DNA of 64,000 bases, taken from NCBI GenBank assembly GCA_023846275.1, contig CM043875.1, forward strand, positions 1-64,000, in the 5' to 3' direction. The notes beneath the pieces are model-generated. The model saw only the letters and a program-made list of their open reading frames with translations. It had not been told where the DNA came from and searched no databases. This document shows, in pieces, positions 36,770 through 52,514 of this stretch (position 1 is its first letter; every line of letters begins with the position of its first letter). A program made the translations under genes and the position numbers. The stretch comes from Vanilla planifolia. Lineage: Eukaryota; Streptophyta; Magnoliopsida; Asparagales; Orchidaceae.

Positions 36770-39393
36770 CAAAGTTATATAAAACTGTTATAGTCATTTA
36801 TTAACTATATTTTTTATTTTAAAATCCTAAATTTTATTTGTTGATCACGCAATAATAACTTAGTCTAGAAGGTTTAGAAAAGAATAAAATTATCAAATAT
36901 CTAATTTTTTTCTCATAAATAATTATATAAAAATCAAAAAAGTTTAATTTGTTTTACAAATATAATTTAATATATATATATATATATATATTAATTCCTT
37001 ATGCTAAAAATTAAAAATTACAATTTAACGATTTCTTATGGGTGACATATATAAATATATGTGTAATAAATATGTTAAATATAAAATTTTTAAATTTAAG
37101 AAGATCCACTACAAATCTATAACATCTGATATAAATTCAATAAATTAACAATGATTGCATGTTAACAATATATGAAAATATCAAAACATAACTCTTTTTA
37201 ATATCTCATTTAAATTAAGTTATTAAACTATGATAAAAATTTATATTTCATAATTCTATTGTGCCAACCAAATCATAATCTAATAAAATTTAATTTAAAC
37301 ATTGGACAAAATAGACAAGAAAAGCAACCAAAATATTACATAAATATCCACGTTATTTCTTTTATAATTTAATTCATTATATAGTCAATAAAAAAAATAA
37401 CATGATAAAGGAAATCATATGAGCATCGATTTATTAAGATTATTTGTTTGATTTCGCAAATACATTTATTTTAATTTAAATCTCAAAAAGAAAACGATAC
37501 GCCTAATACCTTTCATAACTTTTTTTTAATAATTATTAATATTTTGTAAAAACATATCTTATAAATAAATATTATTTTTTCTCTCCATCTTTTTATTCCT
37601 TCTATTTTTCTTTTAGATATAGCATAAAACAATCACGTCCAAGCATACGCTTTAGTGAAGCATTGAAATTGCCTGAGTTTGAAGAAGTCTCTTAAATCAA
37701 TAGCTTTCGATTTGGCGCAAGCGTGAATAATGGTATACTACAAATAATAAACAATTCATTTATTTGTGAATTATCCAAATAATGTTCTAATTAATGTATG
37801 ATTTAAAATTAATTAAAAAATTGTTAACCAAGGCAACGCTTTCAACTCAACAGTCTTATTAACGTTGAAGCTGAAATACGAAATTATTGTTGTCATAAAA
37901 TTTTCGACTTCACTTTGAAAAACTTAATTCACTATATTAGTATAATTTTATTTGATGAAAGATTCATTTTGTTATTATTAAGTTCATGCTACATTTTAAA
38001 AATTTTATATAAATATTTTTTAAATCTTAATTATTTGGACATGAAAAGTACTTGTTAAAAAAAGAAATGAATGATATTTTTAACAATTAGACTTTCTTTT
38101 ACTAAATTTAGTATTTTCCATGCATAATTTAATATACAAATATTAATTTGTATTTATTTTATAATTTTTTTTAAAAATTTATTATAATTATCATTGAAAT
38201 TGATTTAAAATTATTGTCATGATTTGTTTCGTAATTAAAAAAAGACATTTTAGTCAACGATGCGCATATCTTCTTCTGGATTTCACACCAGAACTACAAT
38301 CGTATAAAACGATTTGTAACGACATTAAAGCGAGGCAAAAATCTCGAGTTAACGTCGCAGAATTTTTTCGAGAACAGATAATTATGAGGGTAATTAATTT
38401 AGTAATATGTATATAAAACATACTGTACAAAAAAAAAAGATACAAAGTAACAAAACTCTTAAAACATACAACTATTTTATTAATGTTTATCGATTATCGA
38501 ACTATGCAAATAACTATTAAAAATAATTGTTCCTTTTACATATTTTCAACATTTCGATTTTTTTGTATAATAAAATTTTATTTTTTATTTTTCTTTTATT
38601 CTTATTATTTTTGCTCAAATAGATTTGAATAAAATAAAATTGACATAAAATAACTTAAATTCTTAATTTTAAAAAATTAAAGTTTGAATCATATAAGTCG
38701 TCGTATTTAAAAATAATAATTCTTTTGAAATTTATATAATTATTTTTTTGTTAATTTATATTATTTTAAAACTATATAAAATTAGCTTAATAAATAATTT
38801 AATAGTTTTTATAATGAGTTTCATGATTTAATATAAATATTTACATAAAACTCAAATCATTAATTTATTCATAAATAAGAGTTTACATTTATTTTAAAAT
38901 TTCTTTTAAAAACTGACGCGTACTGTTTATTTTTTTCAAAACTTCGAAAAAACAAAAAAAGAATTCGGACGGCTTTTTTTTTTATTTTTGTCCGCACAAT
39001 ACATTTACAGCGTGATTATAGGATCTTCCGCATAAACGGCATTATGCGGACGCCGAAAATGGCCAAAATCCGTGAGCTGACACTCACGCTTTTCCAGCGA
39101 AATTGCCGAATCGGAGGGGGCGTTCTGATTTACAAGGTCGCATAGACATATTATGCGGAAACGGCAAAATAACGAAAGCGGAAAATATGCCACATTTTTT
39201 TATTATTTTCGGGATTAACGTAAAATGCGGATAAATCTCGTAAATATTTGCCTGTTTTATTTTTTAAATATTTAGGATTTTGAGTAAGACGTTTCCTAAA
39301 TTTTTTTTTTATTAGTAAAGTATTAAAGCAAACTAAAATATAATTTCTTATCAAAATTTTAAACATATAATATTTTTTTAAAATATATTATTT
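36770..39393 (+). repeat. Unit 15 (class B2), 2,624 bp
   Basis: Appears the same as unit 13 by eye, with (AT)11. Confidence 0.97.
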
Positions 39394-42017
39394 CAAAGTT
39401 ATATAAAACTGTTATAGTCATTTATTAACTATATTTTTTATTTTAAAATCCTAAATTTTATTTGTTGATCACGCAATAATAACTTAGTCTAGAAGGTTTA
39501 GAAAAGAATAAAATTATCAAATATCTAATTTTTTTCTCATAAATAATTATATAAAAATCAAAAAAGTTTAATTTGTTTTACAAATATAATTTAATATATA
39601 TATATATATATATATTAATTCCTTATGCTAAAAATTAAAAATTACAATTTAACGATTTCTTATGGGTGACATATATAAATATATGTGTAATAAATATGTT
39701 AAATATAAAATTTTTAAATTTAAGAAGATCCACTACAAATCTATAACATCTGATATAAATTCAATAAATTAACAATGATTGCATGTTAACAATATATGAA
39801 AATATCAAAACATAACTCTTTTTAATATCTCATTTAAATTAAGTTATTAAACTATGATAAAAATTTATATTTCATAATTCTATTGTGCCAACCAAATCAT
39901 AATCTAATAAAATTTAATTTAAACATTGGACAAAATAGACAAGAAAAGCAACCAAAATATTACATAAATATCCACGTTATTTCTTTTATAATTTAATTCA
40001 TTATATAGTCAATAAAAAAAATAACATGATAAAGGAAATCATATGAGCATCGATTTATTAAGATTATTTGTTTGATTTCGCAAATACATTTATTTTAATT
40101 TAAATCTCAAAAAGAAAACGATACGCCTAATACCTTTCATAACTTTTTTTTAATAATTATTAATATTTTGTAAAAACATATCTTATAAATAAATATTATT
40201 TTTTCTCTCCATCTTTTTATTCCTTCTATTTTTCTTTTAGATATAGCATAAAACAATCACGTCCAAGCATACGCTTTAGTGAAGCATTGAAATTGCCTGA
40301 GTTTGAAGAAGTCTCTTAAATCAATAGCTTTCGATTTGGCGCAAGCGTGAATAATGGTATACTACAAATAATAAACAATTCATTTATTTGTGAATTATCC
40401 AAATAATGTTCTAATTAATGTATGATTTAAAATTAATTAAAAAATTGTTAACCAAGGCAACGCTTTCAACTCAACAGTCTTATTAACGTTGAAGCTGAAA
40501 TACGAAATTATTGTTGTCATAAAATTTTCGACTTCACTTTGAAAAACTTAATTCACTATATTAGTATAATTTTATTTGATGAAAGATTCATTTTGTTATT
40601 ATTAAGTTCATGCTACATTTTAAAAATTTTATATAAATATTTTTTAAATCTTAATTATTTGGACATGAAAAGTACTTGTTAAAAAAAGAAATGAATGATA
40701 TTTTTAACAATTAGACTTTCTTTTACTAAATTTAGTATTTTCCATGCATAATTTAATATACAAATATTAATTTGTATTTATTTTATAATTTTTTTTAAAA
40801 ATTTATTATAATTATCATTGAAATTGATTTAAAATTATTGTCATGATTTGTTTCGTAATTAAAAAAAGACATTTTAGTCAACGATGCGCATATCTTCTTC
40901 TGGATTTCACACCAGAACTACAATCGTATAAAACGATTTGTAACGACATTAAAGCGAGGCAAAAATCTCGAGTTAACGTCGCAGAATTTTTTCGAGAACA
41001 GATAATTATGAGGGTAATTAATTTAGTAATATGTATATAAAACATACTGTACAAAAAAAAAAGATACAAAGTAACAAAACTCTTAAAACATACAACTATT
41101 TTATTAATGTTTATCGATTATCGAACTATGCAAATAACTATTAAAAATAATTGTTCCTTTTACATATTTTCAACATTTCGATTTTTTTGTATAATAAAAT
41201 TTTATTTTTTATTTTTCTTTTATTCTTATTATTTTTGCTCAAATAGATTTGAATAAAATAAAATTGACATAAAATAACTTAAATTCTTAATTTTAAAAAA
41301 TTAAAGTTTGAATCATATAAGTCGTCGTATTTAAAAATAATAATTCTTTTGAAATTTATATAATTATTTTTTTGTTAATTTATATTATTTTAAAACTATA
41401 TAAAATTAGCTTAATAAATAATTTAATAGTTTTTATAATGAGTTTCATGATTTAATATAAATATTTACATAAAACTCAAATCATTAATTTATTCATAAAT
41501 AAGAGTTTACATTTATTTTAAAATTTCTTTTAAAAACTGACGCGTACTGTTTATTTTTTTCAAAACTTCGAAAAAACAAAAAAAGAATTCGGACGGCTTT
41601 TTTTTTTATTTTTGTCCGCACAATACATTTACAGCGTGATTATAGGATCTTCCGCATAAACGGCATTATGCGGACGCCGAAAATGGCCAAAATCCGTGAG
41701 CTGACACTCACGCTTTTCCAGCGAAATTGCCGAATCGGAGGGGGCGTTCTGATTTACAAGGTCGCATAGACATATTATGCGGAAACGGCAAAATAACGAA
41801 AGCGGAAAATATGCCACATTTTTTTATTATTTTCGGGATTAACGTAAAATGCGGATAAATCTCGTAAATATTTGCCTGTTTTATTTTTTAAATATTTAGG
41901 ATTTTGAGTAAGACGTTTCCTAAATTTTTTTTTTATTAGTAAAGTATTAAAGCAAACTAAAATATAATTTCTTATCAAAATTTTAAACATATAATATTTT
42001 TTTAAAATATATTATTT
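39394..42017 (+). repeat. Unit 16 (class B2), 2,624 bp
   Basis: Appears the same as units 13 and 15 by eye, with (AT)11. Confidence 0.97.
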
Positions 42018-44640
42018 CAAAGTTATATAAAACTGTTATAGTCATTTATTAACTATATTTTTTATTTTAAAATCCTAAATTTTATTTGTTGATCACGCAA
42101 TAATAACTTAGTCTAGAAGGTTTAGAAAAGAATAAAATTATCAAATATCTAATTTTTTTCTCATAAATAATTATATAAAAATCAAAAAAGTTTAATTTGT
42201 TTTACAAATATAATTTAATATATATATATATATATATATTAATTCCTTATGCTAAAAATTAAAAATTACAATTTAACGATTTCTTATGGGTGACATATAT
42301 AAATATATGTGTAATAAATATGTTAAATATAAAATTTTTAAATTTAAGAAGATCCACTACAAATCTATAACATCTGATATAAATTCAATAAATTAACAAT
42401 GATTGCATGTTAACAATATATGAAAATATCAAAACATAACTCTTTTTAATATCTCATTTAAATTAAGTTATTAAACTATGATAAAAATTTATATTTCATA
42501 ATTCTATTGTGCCAACCAAATCATAATCTAATAAAATTTAATTTAAACATTGGACAAAATAGACAAGAAAAGCAACCAAAATATTACATAAATATCCACG
42601 TTATTTCTTTTATAATTTAATTCATTATATAGTCAATAAAAAAAATAACATGATAAAGGAAATCATATGAGCATCGATTTATTAAGATTATTTGTTTGAT
42701 TTCGCAAATACATTTATTTTAATTTAAATCTCAAAAAGAAAACGATACGCCTAATACCTTTCATAACTTTTTTTTAATAATTATTAATATTTTGTAAAAA
42801 CATATCTTATAAATAAATATTATTTTTTCTCTCCATCTTTTTATTCCTTCTATTTTTCTTTTAGATATAGCATAAAACAATCACGTCCAAGCATACGCTT
42901 TAGTGAAGCATTGAAATTGCCTGAGTTTGAAGAAGTCTCTTAAATCAATAGCTTTCGATTTGGCGCAAGCGTGAATAATGGTATACTACAAATAATAAAC
43001 AATTCATTTATTTGTGAATTATCCAAATAATGTTCTAATTAATGTATGATTTAAAATTAATTAAAAAATTGTTAACCAAGGCAACGCTTTCAACTCAACA
43101 GTCTTATTAACGTTGAAGCTGAAATACGAAATTATTGTTGTCATAAAATTTTCGACTTCACTTTGAAAAACTTAATTCACTATATTAGTATAATTTTATT
43201 TGATGAAAGATTCATTTTGTTATTATTAAGTTCATGCTACATTTTAAAAATTTTATATAAATATTTTTTAAATCTTAATTATTTGGACATGAAAAGTACT
43301 TGTTAAAAAAAGAAATGAATGATATTTTTAACAATTAGACTTTCTTTTACTAAATTTAGTATTTTCCATGCATAATTTAATATACAAATATTAATTTGTA
43401 TTTATTTTATAATTTTTTTTAAAAATTTATTATAATTATCATTGAAATTGATTTAAAATTATTGTCATGCTTTGTTTCGTAATTAAAAAAAGACATTTTA
43501 GTCAACGATGCGCATATCTTCTTCTGGATTTCACACCAGAACTACAATCGTCTAAAACGATTTGTAACGACATTAAAGCGAGGCAAAAATCTCGAGTTAA
43601 CGTCGCAGAATTTTTTCGAGAACAGATAATTATGAGGGTAATTAATTTAGTAATATGTATATAAAACATACTGTACAAAAAAAAAGATACAAAGTAACAA
43701 AACTCTTAAAACATACAACTATTTTATTAATGTTTATCGATTATCGAACTATGCAAATAACTATTAAAAATAATTGTTCCTTTTACATATTTTCAACATT
43801 TCGATTTTTTTGTATAATAAAATTTTATTTTTTATTTTTCTTTTATTCTTATTATTTTTGCTCAAATAGATTTGAATAAAATAAAATTGACATAAAATAA
43901 CTTAAATTCTTAATTTTAAAAAATTAAAGTTTGAATCATATAAGTCGTCGTATTTAAAAATAATAATTCTTTTGAAATTTATATAATTATTTTTTTGTTA
44001 ATTTATATTATTTTAAAACTATATAAAATTAGCTTAATAAATAATTTAATAGTTTTTATAATGAGTTTCATGATTTAATATAAATATTTACATAAAACTC
44101 AAATCATTAATTTATTCATAAATAAGAGTTTACATTTATTTTAAAATTTCTTTTAAAAACTGACGCGTACTGTTTATTTTTTTCAAAACTTCGAAAAAAC
44201 AAAAAAAGAATTCGGACGGCTTTTTTTTTTATTTTTGTCCGCACAATACATTTACAGCGTGATTATAGGATCTTCCGCATAAACGGCATTATGCGGACGC
44301 CGAAAATGGCCAAAATCCGTGAGCTGACACTCACGCTTTTCCAGCGAAATTGCCGAATCGGAGGGGGCGTTCTGATTTACAAGGTCGCATAGACATATTA
44401 TGCGGAAACGGCAAAATAACGAAAGCGGAAAATATGCCACATTTTTTTATTATTTTCGGGATTAACGTAAAATGCGGATAAATCTCGTAAATATTTGCCT
44501 GTTTTATTTTTTAAATATTTAGGATTTTGAGTAAGACGTTTCCTAAATTTTTTTTTTATTAGTAAAGTATTAAAGCAAACTAAAATATAATTTCTTATCA
44601 AAATTTTAAACATATAATATTTTTTTAAAATATATTATTT
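42018..44640 (+). repeat. Unit 17 (class B2 variant), 2,623 bp
   Basis: B2 front and back, but with GTCATGCTTTG (A-like) and a third state, CGTCTAAAAC, in the small hairpin loop near 43550. The A run after CTGTAC is one shorter (nine A), which changes the frame of the downstream short ORF. (AT)11. Confidence 0.97.
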
Positions 44641-47264
44641 CAAAGTTATATAAAACTGTTATAGTCATTTATTAACTATATTTTTTATTTTAAAATCCTA
44701 AATTTTATTTGTTGATCACGCAATAATAACTTAGTCTAGAAGGTTTAGAAAAGAATAAAATTATCAAATATCTAATTTTTTTCTCATAAATAATTATATA
44801 AAAATCAAAAAAGTTTAATTTGTTTTACAAATATAATTTAATATATATATATATATATATATTAATTCCTTATGCTAAAAATTAAAAATTACAATTTAAC
44901 GATTTCTTATGGGTGACATATATAAATATATGTGTAATAAATATGTTAAATATAAAATTTTTAAATTTAAGAAGATCCACTACAAATCTATAACATCTGA
45001 TATAAATTCAATAAATTAACAATGATTACATGTTAACAATATATGAAAATATCAAAACATAACTCTTTTTAATATCTCATTTAAATTAAGTTATTAAACT
45101 ATGATAAAAATTTATATTTCATAATTCTATTGTGCCAACCAAATCATAATCTAATAAAATTTAATTTAAACATTGGACAAAATAGACAAGAAAAGCAACA
45201 AAAATATTACATAAATATCCACGTTATTTCTTTTATAATTTAATTCATTATATAGTCAATAAAAAAAATAACATGATAAAGGAAATCATATGAGCATCGA
45301 TTTATTAAGATTATTTGTTTGATTTCGCAAATACATTTATTTTAATTTAAATCTCAAAAAGAAAACGATACGCCTAATACCTTTCATAACTTTTTTTTAA
45401 TAATTATTAATATTTTGTAAAAACATATCTTATAAATAAATATTATTTTTTCTCTCCATCTTTTTATTCCTTCTATTTTTCTTTTAGATATAGCATAAAA
45501 CAATCACGTCCAAGCATACGCTTTAGTGAAGCATTGAAATTGCCTGAGTTTGAAGAAGTCTCTTAAATCAATAGCTTTCGATTTGGCGCAAGCGTGAATA
45601 ATGGTATACTACAAATAATAAACAATTCATTTATTTGTGAATTATCCAAATAATGTTCTAATTAATGTATGATTTAAAATTAATTAAAAAATTGTTAACC
45701 AAGGCAACGCTTTCAACTCAACAGTCTTATTAACGTTGAAGCTGAAATACGAAATTATTGTTGTCATAAAATTTTCGACTTCACTTTGAAAAACTTAATT
45801 CACTATATTAGTATAATTTTATTTGATGAAAGATTCATTTTGTTATTATTAAGTTCATGCTACATTTTAAAAATTTTATATAAATATTTTTTAAATCTTA
45901 ATTATTTGGACATGAAAAGTACTTGTTAAAAAAAGAAATGAATGATATTTTTAACAATTAGACTTTCTTTTACTAAATTTAGTATTTTCCATGCATAATT
46001 TAATATACAAATATTAATTTGTATTTATTTTATAATTTTTTTTAAAAATTTATTATAATTATCATTGAAATTGATTTAAAATTATTGTCATGATTTGTTT
46101 CGTAATTAAAAAAAGACATTTTAGTCAACGATGCGCATATCTTCTTCTGGATTTCACACCAGAACTACAATCGTATAAAACGATTTGTAACGACATTAAA
46201 GCGAGGCAAAAATCTCGAGTTAACGTCGCAGAATTTTTTCGAGAACAGATAATTATGAGGGTAATTAATTTAGTAATATGTATATAAAACATACTGTACA
46301 AAAAAAAAAGATACAAAGTAACAAAACTCTTAAAACATACAACTATTTTATTAATGTTTATCGATTATCGAACTATGCAAATAACTATTAAAAATAATTG
46401 TTCCTTTTACATATTTTCAACATTTCGATTTTTTTGTATAATAAAATTTTATTTTTTATTTTTCTTTTATTCTTATTATTTTTGCTCAAATAGATTTGAA
46501 TAAAATAAAATTGACATAAAATAACTTAAATTCTTAATTTTAAAAAATTAAAGTTTGAATCATATAAGTCGTCGTATTTAAAAATAATAATTCTTTTGAA
46601 ATTTATATAATTATTTTTTTGTTAATTTATATTATTTTAAAACTATATAAAATTAGCTTAATAAATAATTTAATAGTTTTTATAATGAGTTTCATGATTT
46701 AATATAAATATTTACATAAAACTCAAATCATTAATTTATTCATAAATAAGAGTTTACATTTATTTTAAAATTTCTTTTAAAAACTGACGCGTACTGTTTA
46801 TTTTTTTCAAAACTTCGAAAAAACAAAAAAAGAATTCGGACGGCTTTTTTTTTTATTTTTGTCCGCACAATACATTTACAGCGTGATTATAGGATCTTCC
46901 GCATAAACGGCATTATGCGGACGCCGAAAATGGCCAAAATCCGTGAGCTGACACTCACGCTTTTCCAGCGAAATTCCCGAATCGGAGGGGGCGTTCTGAT
47001 TTACAAGGTCGCATAGACATATTATGCGGAAACGGCAAAATAACGAAAGCGGAAAATATGCCACATTTTTTTATTATTTTCGGGATTAACGTAAAATGCG
47101 GATAAATCCCGTAAATATTTGCCTGTTTTATTTTTTAAATATTTAGGATTTTGAGTAAGACGTTTCCTAAATTTTTTTTTTATTAGTAAAGTATTAAAGC
47201 AAACTAAAATATAATTTCTTATCAAAATTTTAAACATATAATATTTTTTTAAAATATATTATTT
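44641..47264 (+). repeat. Unit 18 (class B2), 2,624 bp
   Basis: B2 with GCAACAAAAAT. Private changes are GATTACATG near 45026, AATTCCCGAA near 46973 and AATCCCGTAA near 47106. (AT)11. Confidence 0.97.
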
Positions 47265-47460
47265 CAAAGTTATATAAAACTGTTATAGTCATTTATTAAC
47301 TATATTTTTTATTTTAAAATCCTAAATTTTATTTGTTGATCACGCAATAATAACTTAGTCTAGAAGGTTTAGAAAAGAATAAAATTATCAAATATCTAAT
47401 TTTTTTCTCATAAATAATTATATAAAAATCAAAAAAGTTTAATTTGTTTTACAAATATAA

Positions 47461-47496
<36 letters not shown>

Positions 47497-49892
47497 TCCT
47501 TATGCTAAAAATTAAAAATTACAATTTAACGATTTCTTATGGGTGACATATATAAATATATGTGTAATAAATATGTTAAATATAAAATTTTTAAATTTAA
47601 GAAGATCCACTACAAATCTATAACATCTGATATAAATTCAATAAATTAACAATGATTGCATGTTAACAATATATGAAAATATCAAAACATAACTCTTTTT
47701 AATATCTCATTTAAATTAAGTTATTAAACTATGATAAAAATTTATTTTTCATAATTCTATTGTGCCAACCAAATCATAATCTAATAAAATTTAATTTAAA
47801 CATTGGACAAAATAGACAAGAAAAGCAACAAAAATATTACATAAATATCCACGTTATTTCTTTTATAATTTAATTCATTATATAGTCAATAAAAAAAATA
47901 ACATGATAAAGGAAATCATATGAGCATCGATTTATTAAGATTATTTGTTTGATTTCGCAAATACATTTATTTTAATTTAAATCTCAAAAAGAAAACGATA
48001 CGCCTAATACCTTTCATAACTTTTTTTTAATAATTATTAATATTTTGTAAAAACATATCTTATAAATAAATATTATTTTTTCTCTCCATCTTTTTATTCC
48101 TTCTATTTTTCTTTTAGATATAGCATAAAACAATCACGTCCAAGCATACGCTTTAGTGAAGCATTGAAATTGCTTGAGTTTGAAGAAGTCTCTTAAATCA
48201 ATAGCTTTCGATTTGGCGCAAGCGTGAATAATGGTATACTACAAATAATAAACAATTCATTTATTTGTGAATTATCCAAATAATGTTCTAATTAATGTAT
48301 GATTTAAAAATAATTAAAAAATTGTTAACCAAGGCAACGCTTTCAACTCAACAGTCTTATTAACGTTGAAGCTGAAATACGAAATTATTGTTGTCATAAA
48401 ATTTTCGACTTCACTTTGAAAAACTTAATTCACTATATTAGTATAATTTTATTTGATGAAAGATTCATTTTGTTATTATTAAGTTCATGCTACATTTTAA
48501 AAATTTTATATAAATATTTTTTAAATCTTAATTATTTGGACATGAAAAGTACTTGTTAAAAAAAGAAATGAATGATATTTTTAACAATTAGACTTTCTTT
48601 TACTAAATTTAGTATTTTCCATGCATAATTTAATATACAAATATTAATTTGTATTTATTTTATAATTTTTTTTAAAAATTTATTATAATTATCATTGAAA
48701 TTGATTTAAAATTATTGTCATGCTTTGTTTCGTAATTAAAAAAAGACATTTTAGTCAACGATGCGCATATCTTCTTCTGGATTTCACACCAGAACTACAA
48801 TCGTATAAAACGATTTGTAACGACATTAAAGCGAGGCAAAAATCTCGAGTTAACGTCGCAGAATTTTTTCGAGAACAGATAATTATGAGGGTAATTAATT
48901 TAGTAATATGTATATAAAACATACTGTACAAAAAAAAAGATACAAAGTAACAAAACTCTTAAAACATACAACTATTTTATTAATGTTTATCGATTATCGA
49001 ACTATGCAAATAACTATTAAAAATAATTGTTCCTTTTACATATTTTCAACATCTCGATTTTTTTGTATAATAAAATTTTATTTTTTATTTTTCTTTTATT
49101 CTTATTATTTTTGCTGAAATAGATTTGAATAAAATAAAATTGACATAAAATAACTTAAATTCTTAATTTTAAAAAATTAAAGTTTGAATCATATAAGTCG
49201 TCGTATTTAAAAATAATAATTCTTTTGAAATTTATATAATTATTTTTTTGTTAATTTATATTATTTTAAAACTATATAAAATTAGCTTAATAAATAATTT
49301 AATAGTTTTAATCATGAGGTTCATGATTTAATATAAATATTTACATAAAACTCAAATCATTAATTTATTCATAAATAAGAGTTTACATTTATTTTAAAAT
49401 TTCTTTTAAAAACTGACGCGTACTGTTTATTTTTTTCAAAACCTCGGAAAAACAAAAAAAGAATTCGGACGGCTTTTTTTTTATTTTTGTCCGCACAATA
49501 CATTTACAGCGTGATTATAGGATCTTCGGCATAAACGGCATTATGCGGACGCCGAAAATGGCCAAAATCCGTGAGCCAACACTCACGCTTTTCCAGCGAA
49601 ATTGCCGAATCGGAAGGGGCGTTCTGATTTACAAGGTCGCATAGACATATTATGCGGAAACGGCAAAATAACGAAAGCGGAAAATATGCCACATTTTTTT
49701 ATTATTGTCGGGATTAACGTAAAATGCCGATAAATCTCGTAAATATTTGCCTGTTTTATTTTTTAAACATTTAGGATTTTGAGTAAGACGTTTCCTAAAT
49801 TTTTTTTTTATTAGTAAAGTATTAAAGCAAACTAAAATATAATTTCTTATCAAAATTTTAAACATATAATATTTTTTTAAAATATATTATTT
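47265..49892 (+). repeat. Unit 19, recombinant B2 front / A2 back, 2,628 bp
   Basis: The front is B2-like (AATATGTT, TTTATTAAG, AAACAATCACG, TTGTTAACCAAGG) but has TTTATTTTTCAT and (AT)14, unlike its B2 neighbours. After TTTATCGATT near 48988 it changes piecewise to A: ATCTCG near 49051, GCTGAAAT near 49112, AATCATGAGG, CCTCGG, loop CCAACA. It is the first unit with ATGCCGATAA near 49725. Confidence 0.96.
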
Positions 49893-52514
49893 CAAAGTTA
49901 TATAAAACTGTTATAGTCATTTATTAACTATATTTTTTATTTTAAAATCCTAAATTTTATTTGTTGATCACGCAATAATAACTTAGTCTAGAAGGTTTAG
50001 AAAAGAATAAAATTATCAAATATCTAATTTTTTTCTCATAAATAATTATATAAAAATCAAAAAAGTTTAATTTGTTTTACAAATATAATTTAATATATAT
50101 ATATATATATATATTAATTCCTTATGCTAAAAATTAAAAATTACAATTTAACGATTTCTTATGGGTGACATATATAAATATATGTGTAATAAATAGGTTA
50201 AATATAAAATTTTTAAATTTAAGAAGATCCACTACAAATCTATAACATCTGATATAAATTCAATAAATTAACAATGATTGCATGTTAACAATATATGAAA
50301 ATATCAAAACATAACTCTTTTTAATATCTCATTTAAATTAAGTTATTAAACTATGATAAAAATTTATTTTTCATAATTCTATTGTGCCAACCAAATCATA
50401 ATCTAATAAAATTTAATTTAAACATTGGACAAAATAGACAAGAAAAGCAACCAAAATATTACATAAATATCCACGTTATTTCTTTTATAATTTAATTCAT
50501 TATATAGTCAATAAAAAAAATAACATGATAAAGGAAATCATATGAGCATCGATTTCTTAAGATTATTTGGTTGATTTCGCAAATACGTTTATTTTAATTT
50601 AAATCTCAAAAAGAAAACGATACGCCTAATACCTTTCATAACTTTTTTTAATAATTATTAATATTTTGTAAAAACATATCTTATAAATAAATATTATTTT
50701 TTTCTCTCCATCTTTTTATTCCTTCTATTTTTCTTTTAGATATAGCATAAAACTATCACGTCCAAGCATACGCTTTAGTGAAGCATTGAAATTGCCTGAG
50801 TTTGAAGAAGTCTCTTAAATCAATAGCTTTCGATTTGGCGCAAGCGTGAATAATGGTATACTACAAATAATAAACAATTCATTCATTTGAGAATTATCCA
50901 AATAATGTTCTAATTAATGTATGATTTAAAATTAATTAAAAAGTTATTAACGAAGGCAACGCTTTCAACTCAACAGTCTTATTAACGTTGAAGCTGAAAT
51001 ACGAAATTATTGTTGTCATAAAATTTTCGACTTCACTTTGAAAAACTTAATTCACTATATTAGTATAATTTTATTTGATGAAAGATTCATTTTGTTATTA
51101 TTAAGTTCATGCTACATTTTAAAAATTTTATATAAATATTTTTTAAATCTTAATTATTTGGACATGAAAAGTACTTGTTAAAAAAAGAAATGAATGATAT
51201 TTTTAACAATTAGACTTTCTTTTACTAAATTTAGTATTTTCCATGCATAATTTAATATACAAATATTAATTTGTATTTATTTTATAATTTTTTTTAAAAA
51301 TTTATTATAATTATCATTGAAATTGATTTAAAATTATTGTCATGCTTTGTTTCGTAATTAAAAAAAGACATTTTAGTCAACGATGCGCATATCTTCTTCT
51401 GGATTTCACACCAGAACTACAATCGTGTAAAACGATTTGTAACGACATTAAAGCGAGGCAAAAATCTCGAGTTAACGTCGCAGAATTTTTTCGAGAACAG
51501 ATAATTATGAGGGTAATTAATTTAGTAATATGTATATAAAACATACTGTACAAAAAAAAAGATACAAAGTAACAAAACTCTTAAAACATACAACTATTTT
51601 ATTAATGTTTATCGATTATCGAACTATGCAAATAACTATTAAAAATAATTGTTCCTTTTACATATTTTCAACATCTCGATTTTTTTGTATGATAAAATTT
51701 TATTTTTTATTTTTCTTTTATTCTTATTATTTTTGCTGAAATAGATTTGAATAAAATAAAATTGACATAAAATAACTTAAATTCTTAATTTTAAAAAATT
51801 AAAGTTTGAATCATATAAGTCGTCGTATTTAAAAATAATAATTCTTTTGAAATTTATATAATTATTTTTTTGTTAATTTATATTATTTTAAAACTATATA
51901 AAATTAGCTTAATAAATAATTTAATAGTTTTAATCATGAGGTTCATGATTTAATATAAATATTTACATAAAACTCAAATCATTAATTTATTCATAAATAA
52001 GAGTTTACATTTATTTTAAAATTTCTTTTAAAAACTGACGCGTACTGTTTATTTTTTTCAAAACCTCGGAAAAACAAAAAAAGAATTCGGACGGCTTTTT
52101 TTTTATTTTTGTCCGCACAATACATTTACAGCGTGATTATAGGATCTTCGGCATAAACGGCATTATGCGGACGCCGAAAATGGCCAAAATCCGTGAGCCA
52201 ACACTCACGCTTTTCCAGCGAAATTGCCGAATCGGAAGGGGCGTTCTGATTTACAAGGTCGCATAGACATATTATGCGGAAACGGCAAAATAACGAAAGC
52301 GGAAAATATGCCACATTTTTTTATTATTGTCGGGATTAACGTAAAATGCCGATAAATCTCGTAAATATTTGCCTGTTTTATTTTTTAAACATTTAGGATT
52401 TTGAGTAAGACGTTTCCTAAATTTTTTTTTTATTAGTAAAGTATTAAAGCAAACTAAAATATAATTTCTTATCAAAATTTTAAACATATAATATTTTTTT
52501 AAAATATATTATTT
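49893..52514 (+). repeat. Unit 20 (class A2), 2,622 bp
   Basis: A-type overall with B-like patches (TAGATATAG, ACTTGTT, TTTATCGATT). TTTGGTTGATT near 50567 is shared only with units 21-22. It has ATGCCGATAA. (AT)11. Confidence 0.97.

Larger units (their letters stand above)
19671..49000. other. Class B block (B1 mosaic then B2) inside A-type array
   Basis: From the back of unit 8 to the front of unit 19 the GC islands have CTTCGA, TTCCGC, CTGACA (except unit 8) and CGGAGGGGG. Units 9-11 keep A-type bases in the middle of the unit (B1); the back of unit 12 through 18 is B-type throughout (B2). Units 13, 15 and 16 look identical by eye. Confidence 0.85.
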
